Source: an uncultured Lachnospiraceae bacterium
GTDB taxonomy: Bacteria > Bacillota > Clostridia > Lachnospirales > Lachnospiraceae
Length of the DNA: 58,166 bases
Direction: 5' to 3'
NCBI GenBank assembly: GCA_902801415.1
Contig: CADCIK010000003.1
Location: 1-58,166, forward strand
Shown: one piece after another, positions 55,101 to 58,166 of the stretch
Layout of the letters: the number at the start of each line of letters is the position of its first letter
How positions within the stretch are numbered: the first letter of the stretch is position 1
Translations under genes and position numbers: made by a program
The notes under the pieces: model-generated
Told to the model about the DNA's origin: nothing
The model's database searches: none
Seen by the model: only the letters and a program-made list of their open reading frames with translations

Positions 55101-56160
55101 GGCCAATTGTAAGTCTGGCGTTCTCCGCGATGCAAAGTGCGTCATAAGATTCTTCCGGCTCATGGTTCCACTCATACACAATCACATCGGGCACGCTAGG
55201 GTCATCACTCTGCTCAATCCTAAACCTTGTAGTCAGATATAACCGTTTATCAGTTCCAGTTGCCTCATCTGTAACTATAACACTGACTGTGGAATCGCCA
55301 TAGAGAGGCGGCACCGCTTTGGCTCCGTTAGGCAGTTTATAGCGGAGGGTATCCATACTAAACTGAATACCTTCCTCTTTTTCATGGAACTCCAATTTCA
55401 AATTGAACAGGTCACCAGCATGAAGGGGTTCGGTAATAGCAGAACCGTCAGGATGTGTTATGGTGGCACTCATATTGTCAGGCGCAAAGTCTGCCAGATT
55501 TGTCCTCTCACGACCGGTTACGGTTTCCGGGGGCTGCGGGGACTTCAGCGCATCCTTCTTGGCGCTCTCGACTTCCTCGGTCTCCTCCTCATCGGCGTTC
55601 TCCTCGGGAGTCGTCTCCTCCTCGGGAGCGATCTCTTCAGACTTGCCTTGGTCGGGGTCCTCGTCATCATCGCCGTCTTCATCCTCAGTCTTATTGACTT
55701 CGGGTGTTGTAGGCTCCGGCTCGGTCTCTGCCTCCTTAACCGTTACATGAACGGTAGGCATATTACTATAAGAAAGACTGCTGTCGTCGAACGAAGCCGT
55801 AAGGGCATACGTTCCGGCAGTACTTCCGTCATAGTCTCCATGCCAGGAAACAGATTTGTCTACTGTCTCCTCGGAAACCGCCGGTGCTGTCTCCTCGGTA
55901 GCGCCTTCAGCCGATGTGACCGTCTCAATAGTGACGGACAGCGAAGAAGGCAGACCGATATCGTCCTTGGACGTACCGTTGTCTACCTCGTATTCGGTCT
56001 GAATACTGCCGATCGATTTGACAGTTGTTGTAGATGCAGCATGAACCACCAGTGATTCGTACGGCAGCATGGTAACCGTTACAAGAACGATCATGATCTG
56101 CGCAAGGATCCGGTCTCTCAAGCTGTATCTGCTTCCTGCTTTTCGATTCCTCTTTTCCAT
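43132..56160 (-). CDS. Giant multidomain surface protein (Cna-B and FctA/Spy0128-like isopeptide repeats)
   Basis: About 4,342 residues, predicted cell-wall-anchored adhesin or stalk. ATG 56160 has AGGAGGAGG upstream; the longer frame is unsupported. Order: signal peptide ending VVHA (1-40); Ig-like region (41-142); Glu/Asp linker (143-217); adhesin-like head (220-375); 11 Cna-B/DUF5979-like domains (375-1720, starts like GKLVLKKNF, ends like FTNNY); a second adhesin-like region (1720-2058) and SpaA-type domain (KLRKTDRV, AGAQFELYG); 13 FctA-like domains (2193-4200, GxKxLxGR to FTNxYxAxG); a last Cna-B domain; and the sorting signal KDASTGDEAPL, hydrophobic helix, QRKKRRA. Conserved Lys and Asn suggest internal isopeptide bonds. 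The sorting motif is not LPxTG. No sortase or pilus partner is in the window. Confidence 0.9.
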   Translation of the reverse strand: MEKRNRKAGSRYSLRDRILAQIMIVLVTVTMLPYESLVVHAASTTTVKSIGSIQTEYEVDNGTSKDDIGLPSSLSVTIETVTSAEGATEETAPAVSEETVDKSVSWHGDYDGSTAGTYALTASFDDSSLSYSNMPTVHVTVKEAETEPEPTTPEVNKTEDEDGDDDEDPDQGKSEEIAPEEETTPEENADEEETEEVESAKKDALKSPQPPETVTGRERTNLADFAPDNMSATITHPDGSAITEPLHAGDLFNLKLEFHEKEEGIQFSMDTLRYKLPNGAKAVPPLYGDSTVSVIVTDEATGTDKRLYLTTRFRIEQSDDPSVPDVIVYEWNHEPEESYDALCIAENARLTIGLQMMVNGEGDDFEFDDDTLIPVDLTVGINVIKENQINGDHVLTAAEKEKMVFAIFDSNGARAKDKDGNVIPEFTYADMVDQGNNQAKKEFKGLVKGTYTVRETSTLEIPDYTLSSSSVTEVTDSIPASDERTFHLKNIYVQDSGKLVLKKNFANGSALNSTNMTAAQRKKITFTVTGPNNYRHVYTYDDIYNADGALTLSELPVGTYHVVESADNVDGYECTSATYSFTVDGQNRGTGNIGGDIAVEKDKNSEALFTNNYRQKKGALKLTKEFDGDGVTDALKNNVTFTITGPNNYSRTVTYAEIASGSITISNLPVGTYTIKENGVASGNGTKVETFIDGGTTASTTLQTTASVTDGETAQTTYKNVYTKVGSLKIIKKVTGDKNYKNFREKKSKATVTITGPNGYTKTVTINSTNFGTGADGVYTINNLPIGNYTVTEGGNADFTNFTRVTTYDGDVSGTGTSTPGTSKVKFGETAEITVNNDYSQDKGTIKIKKIVTGDIASVAAFKAKFTDPNTVLFTISNGTNSYSVKVSDLNENGEYSIDVPVGNNYTVEEIHADLADYIRTTTVRLDGNSNTNKTSPFSVAKDSQHEAEFTNNYVNSGKLKITKSYVGALSAAEQSEVNKKLRFKILDADHGDSVVTLNNGQSEFTLAEMLKGIDLPTGNYKVVESGDEYKPEIYTHGENDVWSMLVTGDNEVDRTYGHTSAAKPVTAGNESYIYFYNQYLKIGVGVTVVKYVIIDGQGVDTDNPDPGENQFTAEQRRVENYVKDHIRFVVYAGTSATGTPIGTYAYRAESITPAEEQQGVKPVSQLVLEPGTYTIVETNYDVDNYTASVLFYVSGSIKNSPVKSTDHKVTFTVVAGGHIGIDITNGYTGYGKLVVKKAFGASSQLNNENLTEAQKKAIQFKVTGYKNAKIDEDGNALTGNEIVFGPETFSYFDMANGQKVFEKVPTGVYIVKETNGTGISTLYKCTKTTEPDGNLLIELGDEKEITFTNTYTRKLGNLEVVKTFAGDPLNSDCDLSKMTFTVTGPDGYTATKTYDEFTDGKWTINNLPTGTYTVKETGADYEDQYYERTTTVKVGTDAETAYDDAAGASGAVPEDDTLTINLINSYKEVGALIFNKSFVDDAAINKLTDAQKAAVAFTVKDSTGATIATITYAQIKAAVDAGEPGYKILVDAPADYTIVESADIAGYERTTTVKVNAQTADYDETTGVSAHVDKFTSSTVDFTNEYKEAGKLVVTKSISYTGNLTEEQQKEFKFTVTDPDGNVLKDADGNEIGVFTYYDMVKNSTGKVGTMTFENLPAGTYHIKEEVLHEGDDQANPFYGLVRTTTITVGTDKTNGLEADFNVTKDNTNVLVTNTYADVPPLTVVKRGGGYPTKTTGIGGLEYPIWKFTLDISNLSVATTTNGTTEIKDTYDVLFGDSDLGIRPEYFKTLTAAEAAQYVGDADANKLIPVDTNGNANGVTVTISENGTNGSTIKIEGVSDTTTPHHTLTFYLMPKDADSLGLLNLSDDQDEAGEESTEVVKSFYNNIQYKELPLSDWTTQKTPVEYNYRYEMLHKEAENYNAEKKSFFDPANPDQVVNYAVYRIVMNPEAKWMGDQNQTKVDCKDEFSDNQYVDESTIKFYTYDENDQLVETTVDYNMSGNVITFKIDNGKRYEMTYHAEILYTADDLHHTMEVWNKMQMNNKWVRPNPEFVPESLGDASVDYIKLRKTDRVKSNVTLAGAQFELYGSVADAEAGRNCMGTYTTGANGICIIQDYSYTDEEGVEKTGHIYANKDKVWALKEVVAPPGYELINYIVQVRLANRTKGETADPSQFIYLPSTAVGVKDKPYEGKVELGALKELIGSNVDVAAGDYEFTLTGIDGAPTGKAASDSEPAPTAPVTKANDANGKVRFGEIVFRTTDLTPIRDANGVITGYEPTTFKYTIKEEPGDKDGVTYDTTEHTVEVKVTSNDEDDTLDVEVKIDGKVVTAGENDVYYANISNEYNAEGSLVLGAKKTIKGRKLRVEEFTFEAALNDADNTVVSAKNAAENVYDCDIVFPQIDYVLDESDEAGYKDTTKVVKEDDTYTVHIDPDVMNKTDGDGHRYVDYQYTIKEDTKTPIKGVTYDETEYPVTVRVTDLDNGDLKITVMKNNTVVTDFFSNFVFKNYYSAEGEAKPAGKKFVENDDQKLEAGTYEFNVYDITDGETLLGKVTHAEASAANAGAAIQFPTIKAVVKPTATDDELGMKVVTGNSGYVKEIVITYRNYEDFLKEDGKTPKEFKFKFNELHGGEIREGIQYSDVSYEVTATVTMNEKDESVLDVNLSKTKELDFTNTPMKAEGQATPAGKKVLNGKTLKDGDFTFDLYYGTKVIGHVTNEAGGKIKYPVIKFVLDAAGTEGVTVDSENDTAVVTVTVRNPGKLAGPYTFTVMENSDKPKAGITYPLYPNDRKTFTATAKMKEGSNEEIVVTLSDADALDFTNTYGANGEDKPEGKKVLEGRKLKAREFWFRVYDADGNEIGRVTNDLNGKILYPTFKYVVDSKAKAGRELETANGALTAVIITVNKVEDLKATTYTVDELEESEAGITYDTKTKQTITVTPEVDPDDESKLKVTAEAEEGKVFTNTYTAAGQAKPSGFKELTNRLPDNEEFQFEIKEGDKVIATVKNTDSLNDEQNKKAIDYPTFKYTVDSTKDAGTTYDEASNTITVNVKKAEDLKSQYNYTISEVIPEGADETTDGKYIYKGVTYDTTVIDLTVNVAVNQDDKSRLTVTIDKATGNDFTNEYDATGAMELTAEKTLFGRILNSGEFTFRLKDEQGNTLQEKKNVKNAITFDRITYTLDDMDKDAHGFVKDTVYNYTVSEVDEGADGVTYDKNVYGIKVTLHDNKDGTINVKVEDEFGSLIDAILAKYKFKNAFENFYNAKGEGEFSGTKTLRGREIKNDDDETVFTFKIKIGTKEFTLTNTGNQIKYPKLKFVVDSSLKPGTVLLPAWENENHETIVVKAADLENIINVKDATADPVEYEPKDYEFTVTEETGNAAGITYDTKSYAVKATVSLNAKDKSVLDVNVETTPADAKNVNFVNTYRAKGEDTGEGTKFLYGREIKAKEFAFTIADGAGKAIGTVVNDANGVIQYPVFKYVVDPDAVNLGLTTEKDADGNLTAVIKTYASKEDLEKDLTATYTVKENVGTETGITYDGTTVDTINVAVEVTKEEIETDVAKLNVTVTTDSSAKFTNYYKARGEKSITGSKELTYRLPEDEEFEFVISEKIPDQRGSHEIARVKSSDMINEGYTGKTIKYPTFRYIVDYQAEAGTVYDAKNNVIIVTVNWVEDLKNGFTYTIKEVNDGQTYFTYDTTEITLNVTVTPTDEEIEPRVAKLDVAIEKSEGNDFHNKYHAKGALQLYAEKTLLGRLLNRDDFTFDLKRTDETFENVIETVDTKTNTREGSVTFDLIEYDLDSMDKDEHGYVKDTKYYYTVNEVVPEGAVENEDGTYTYNGVTYDPAVFQITATLHDNKKGLIEVSVDAKPEGELTFVEKIFGYEFKFGNAFVNFYHAEGEDTISGTKTLRGRNLTDGEYQFEIKDADGNVLATVSNNADGTINYPVFRYVVNHLAEGTSYVYDEANNTLTLTTNNLEDMVTPVIPAEDAEEGSDLVTYEPKDYIYTIDEVIPEGAKDNGDGTYTYKGVTYNELVNHYDLTATVAVNADDMGILDVSIEPNEGLDFINTYRAKGEDTVVGEKILKGADIKDYEGMFSFTVSDGEGNLITTVTNDAEGKILYPTFRYVVDPDAEAGAVYDEEENVYTVTVNAYEDLAEVYRFTVTEVEGDLEDMAYNVGEKLEYEITVTVVADDEDPANLNVVALPNTAVDFVNRQYFKAGLYKVSENSGEALKGAVIRLVRVDDGEIIDEWTTDGSIHIINLIEIGTGTFRFVEVKSPSGYHLAKSIEFTMSEDGEFSSTYDHIYDDDGNAIFIMRDPKDASTGDEAPLAAAGGAFAVGLAGLAAVLAQRKKRRA
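43540..49585 (-). repeat. Array of 13 FctA/Spy0128-like domain repeats in the surface protein
   Basis: Thirteen consecutive domains of about 150 residues, each opening with a Lys-containing strand (for example GKKVLEGRKL or GTKTLRGREI), a middle YPxFxYVVD-like segment, a Glu in a YTVxE-like strand before GITYD, and closing FTNxYxAxG with the Asn that would bond to the Lys. Domains 5-8 and 9-12 follow the same order of subtypes, which indicates duplication of a four-domain block (about 45900-47695 and 43980-45900). Confidence 0.82.
50985..55040 (-). repeat. Array of 11 Cna-B/DUF5979-like domain repeats in the surface protein
   Basis: Eleven domains of about 100-135 residues in tandem. Typical elements are a GKLVVxK-type first strand, FTVTGPxxY, LPxGTYTVxE and a closing FTNxY. 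Several carry an added ERTTTVKV-type strand. They are diverged at the protein level, so the array is old compared with the FctA block duplication. Confidence 0.8.
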
Positions 56161-56610
56161 GTTTCCTCCTCCTTTGCGTTCCCCCGCAAAAGATTTGCCA
56201 GTACAACAGTTACTAAAATCTATTAAAAATGTGGTTAACATTTCTCCACATTTTTTACGAATAATGTCAAAATAGAGCCTATTATCCCCACTCCCTTCGA
56301 AGGTTTTCGGGAATAATGCTCTGCAAAAGAAAATCACACCAGATTTGTGACAGAAAAGTTAAATCTCATAAAATAAATTTAACATTTTTCTGCAATATGT
56401 CAACGGTAACCGTTAAATAAATAGAATGAAATTTCTGATTGGGCCAAAAAACGCCCTTGCAGTGTATTTCGCTGTCATTTACTATCAACGGCAATTATAT
56501 ATGATACATATTTATATCGAAATTTACAATATTCATATAACAATTACCGTAAATATTGTTCCTTTTTTGGCCGAATCAGTGCACTTCACACTTTACAGTC
56601 CCAACACTCC
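56161..56610 (-). promoter_or_regulatory. AT-rich 450-bp upstream region of the surface protein gene
   Basis: No gene is visible. It is clearly more AT-rich than the flanking genes. From the gene outward on the minus strand it holds the AGGAGGAGG site, a 10-bp A/T-capped hairpin (56225-56255), a possible second imperfect stem around 56283-56318, and a promoter-like TTGACA (56398-56403), 16 bp, TAAATT (56376-56381). The perfect palindrome AACGGTAACCGTT (56402-56414) touches the TTGACA box. A further TATAAT at 56494-56499 has only a weak -35. The leader from the nearer promoter would be roughly 200 nt. I could not match it to a known riboswitch. Confidence 0.55.
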
Positions 56611-56625
56611 TCAGTGCACTTCACA
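56576..56625. repeat. 15-bp direct repeat at the 3' end of the dus gene
   Basis: TCAGTGCACTTCACA occurs at 56576-56590 and 56611-56625, 20 bp apart. The second copy contains the dus stop codon, so the end of the gene is duplicated just beyond it. Confidence 0.85.
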
Positions 56626-57582
56626 GGTACTGAGCAGCACCCGAACGGCTGCTTCATATTCAGCTCTTCGGGTTGCCCTGCGGATCTCCTTGAGGCATTT
56701 GCCGCCGTCCGGGAAGAGATTTCCCATGTAGAACCACAGTTCTTTCATGTGGCTGAGGACCACCGAATCTCCGGGGAGGGTCTCCTGAAAGCGCTTATAG
56801 AGCGCGTCATGGAAAGCGCCGAGCTCCTGCGATGTCACTTTAGCTCCTCCGCGGCACTCTCTTACCAGCGAGGGGTCCGCCAGAAGGCCGCGTCCGATCA
56901 TCACACTGTCCATGTTCCGCCCCTCACGAGCGCAGATTTCCGCGATTTCCTCCACATCCTGCGGAGTCTGAAGATCTCCGTTGTAGACGACCGGATTGGT
57001 GCTCTCGCGCAGTACCAGAAGGAAGGCTTCGCGATCTGCTTTGCCCCTGTACAGGTCTTTCTGGGAGCGCGGATGAACGATCAGCTCGCTGAGCGGGTAG
57101 CGGTTATAGATGCGGACAAGCCCCTCCGCTTCTTCAGTGGTGTCGGTGCCAAGTCTGGTTTTGATCGATATTTTGACATCGGGGCTGGACGCGTCCCTCT
57201 TGGAGAGGCCCTCGAAGACGCCGCTGAGGTAGGCGTCCAGCTCGTCCGTATACTTGAGGAGACCGGAACCCTTCTTCTTTTTGGCGACCGTGGGCATGGG
57301 ACAGCCAAGGTTGAGGTTGATCTCCTCGTAACCCCTGTCCGCCATCTCCTCGATGGCCCAGAGCGTCTCATCTGCCTTATTGGAAAGGATCTGCGGCACG
57401 GCGTGAAGACCCGCGTTGTTGGCGGGGTCCATGTCCTGCTTTTCCTTATTCTTAAAGTGCTTCGTGTAGTTGGGCGCCGCGAAGGGGATGTAATAGCGGT
57501 CGACGCCGGGGAAAAACGCGTGGTGCGTCGTCCTGTATACGTAACCTGTGATTCCCTCCAGCGGGGCAAAATAGTACTGCAT
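56611..57582 (-). CDS. tRNA-dihydrouridine synthase family protein
   Basis: FMN-dependent enzyme of 323 residues reducing specific uridines of tRNA to dihydrouridine. The TIM barrel begins YYFAPLEGITGYVYR; the catalytic Cys is Cys94 in NLNLGCPMP, with KKGSGLLK after it. Further motifs are SIKTRLG, VHPRSQKDLYRG, VVYNGDL and MIGRGLLADP for the FMN phosphate. Which uridine it modifies is not clear from sequence. ATG 57582 has GAGGAG six bases upstream, whereas ATG 57603 has none. It is a single gene between the surface protein region and tRNA-Leu. Confidence 0.9.
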   Translation of the reverse strand: MQYYFAPLEGITGYVYRTTHHAFFPGVDRYYIPFAAPNYTKHFKNKEKQDMDPANNAGLHAVPQILSNKADETLWAIEEMADRGYEEINLNLGCPMPTVAKKKKGSGLLKYTDELDAYLSGVFEGLSKRDASSPDVKISIKTRLGTDTTEEAEGLVRIYNRYPLSELIVHPRSQKDLYRGKADREAFLLVLRESTNPVVYNGDLQTPQDVEEIAEICAREGRNMDSVMIGRGLLADPSLVRECRGGAKVTSQELGAFHDALYKRFQETLPGDSVVLSHMKELWFYMGNLFPDGGKCLKEIRRATRRAEYEAAVRVLLSTCEVH

Positions 57583-57706
57583 GCCATTCTCCTCTTTTCT
57601 CATTGCGGTACTGTCTATTGTAACACTTGGAACCGGCTTTCTGTATGCGGATTTCTGATTCTGCGCTGTTGGTGATCGTTTTTTCCCCGTCCGGGAACTC
57701 TTTTTG

Positions 57707-57735
57707 TTTACAAAATCAGCTCTTGCGACTATAAT
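57707..57735 (+). promoter_or_regulatory. Promoter of tRNA-Leu
   Basis: TTTACA (57707-57712), 17 bp, TATAAT (57730-57735), a near-consensus sigma-A promoter 37 bp before the first base of the tRNA. Confidence 0.85.
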
Positions 57736-57772
57736 TGATATGTTGATTCGTTAAGTGCGGATCATTCAATAT

Positions 57773-57856
57773 GCCGGCGTGTCGGAATTGGCAGACGAGA
57801 CAGACTCAAAATCTGTTGTCCGTGAGGGCGTGTGGGTCCGAGTCCCACCGCCGGCA
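57773..57856 (+). tRNA. tRNA-Leu (anticodon CAA)
   Basis: 84 nt class II tRNA. The 7-bp acceptor stem pairs GCCGGCG with CGCCGGC, with discriminator A at 57856; CCA is not encoded. The D arm contains GGAATTGGCAGA as in leucine tRNAs. The anticodon stem ACAGA/TCTGT encloses CTCAAAA, giving anticodon CAA (reads UUG). A long variable arm precedes the T stem GTGGG/CCCAC. The T loop reads TCCGAGT, with C instead of the near-universal T at position 55. Confidence 0.95.
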
Positions 57857-57860
57857 CGCG

Positions 57861-57893
57861 AAAGCGGGAATCCTTCAGGATTCCCGCTTTTTT
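57861..57893 (+). terminator. Intrinsic terminator of tRNA-Leu
   Basis: A 13-bp perfect stem (57861-57873 with 57878-57890) with a TTCA loop ends in a run of six T. It begins four bases past the tRNA. Confidence 0.92.
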
Positions 57894-58166
57894 CATGCAC
57901 GTTTCACAAGCTCCATACTTCAGAGATAAGTATGCATTTCTTCTTATATTTATGCAGGCGAAGGTCAGGCTTTTCCCGCTTCCTTGTCTTTGAAAATTAA
58001 TCGGCGCATTCTCGTGTTTTTAAACATGAGTCTGCAAATAAATAGTCAAGCAAAAAATGATGAACTCTGGAACCTTTATACAGATTAAACTTGAGGTATC
58101 ATAAAAAGACCACCGTAAAACGCTGGCCTGAGTGTGTGAATAGAAATTCGGTAATTAGACGTCTGA
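57894..58166. other. AT-rich non-coding end of window
   Basis: No open reading frame with a ribosome binding site, RNA gene or repeat is visible. The base composition is AT-rich. It may hold the upstream region of a gene beyond the window. Confidence 0.5.

Noticed and set aside
56161-56400. A c-di-GMP or other riboswitch in the surface protein leader
   Set aside because: Hairpins are visible but I could not find the conserved core bases of any riboswitch class, so only structured leader is claimed.
57755-58000. An 81-codon plus-strand frame containing VWVRVPPPA
   Set aside because: It is read through tRNA-Leu and its terminator. This peptide pattern is a well-known artefact of tRNA genes.

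Overview
The window looks like chromosomal DNA of a fairly GC-rich Gram-positive anaerobe of the Clostridia, most likely Lachnospiraceae. The reasons are: strong GGAGG-type ribosome binding sites throughout; families typical of that group (DUF4317, DUF1292, NSS sodium symporter, short S1-domain protein, Aminotran_MocR-type aminotransferase, Cna-B/pilin-type surface protein); and no outer-membrane genes. There is no ribosomal RNA, no CRISPR array, no prophage and no recognisable transposase. One tRNA (Leu, anticodon CAA) lies near the right end. The taxon is an inference from gene content.

Layout. 1-3868 (+): a 5'-partial unknown gene, a YhaO-type phosphoesterase and a YhaN-type ATPase in one operon. 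3873-6167 (-): NUDIX hydrolase, CAP-domain exported protein, S1-domain RNA-binding protein. 6323-7465 (+): a DUF4317 gene. 7499-15930 (-): eight closely packed genes that may be one transcript (MATE exporter, His-rich CsoR-like sensor, AGE-family sugar isomerase, D-Ala-D-Ala carboxypeptidase, SGNH esterase, DUF3592-like membrane protein, ROK-like ASKHA protein, rhomboid protease). 16013-22597 (-): L,D-transpeptidase, NSS transporter, small membrane protein, Hsp33, GH13 glucosidase. 22664-30376 (-): GH31 glucosidase, SH3 lipoprotein, aminotransferase, HRDC protein, an N-terminally extended PsuG, and a membrane protein with Asp-rich repeats. 30498-38631 (-): sbcDC, DUF1292, lipid kinase, P-type ATPase. 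38736-43072 (-): AraC-type regulator with a truncated ABC ATPase, ROK glucokinase, VanRS-like two-component system. 43132-56160 (-): one giant surface protein of about 4,342 residues. 56611 to the end: Dus and tRNA-Leu.

The most notable object is the giant surface protein. It has a signal peptide, an Ig-like region, an acidic linker, 11 Cna-B/DUF5979-like repeats, a central adhesin-like region with a SpaA-type domain, 13 FctA/Spy0128-like isopeptide domains (with an apparent four-domain block duplication), a last Cna-B domain and an atypical DASTG cell-wall sorting signal. No sortase is in the window. Its 450-bp upstream region is AT-rich and holds a perfect palindrome next to a TTGACA box and a leader hairpin.

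Other notable points are a CsoR-type metal sensor with a 25-histidine N-terminal tail coupled directly to a MATE exporter; a PsuG with about 230 extra N-terminal residues; an ABC ATPase that runs into an unrelated tail after Walker B; an L,D-transpeptidase with a roughly 210-residue acidic tail predicted to be cytoplasmic; and two separate SbcCD-type nuclease/ATPase pairs (yhaO/yhaN-like and sbcDC). Many envelope proteins here carry low-complexity Glu/Ala/Pro/Lys spacers.

Most functions below are assigned by recognising motifs by eye. No database search was run.
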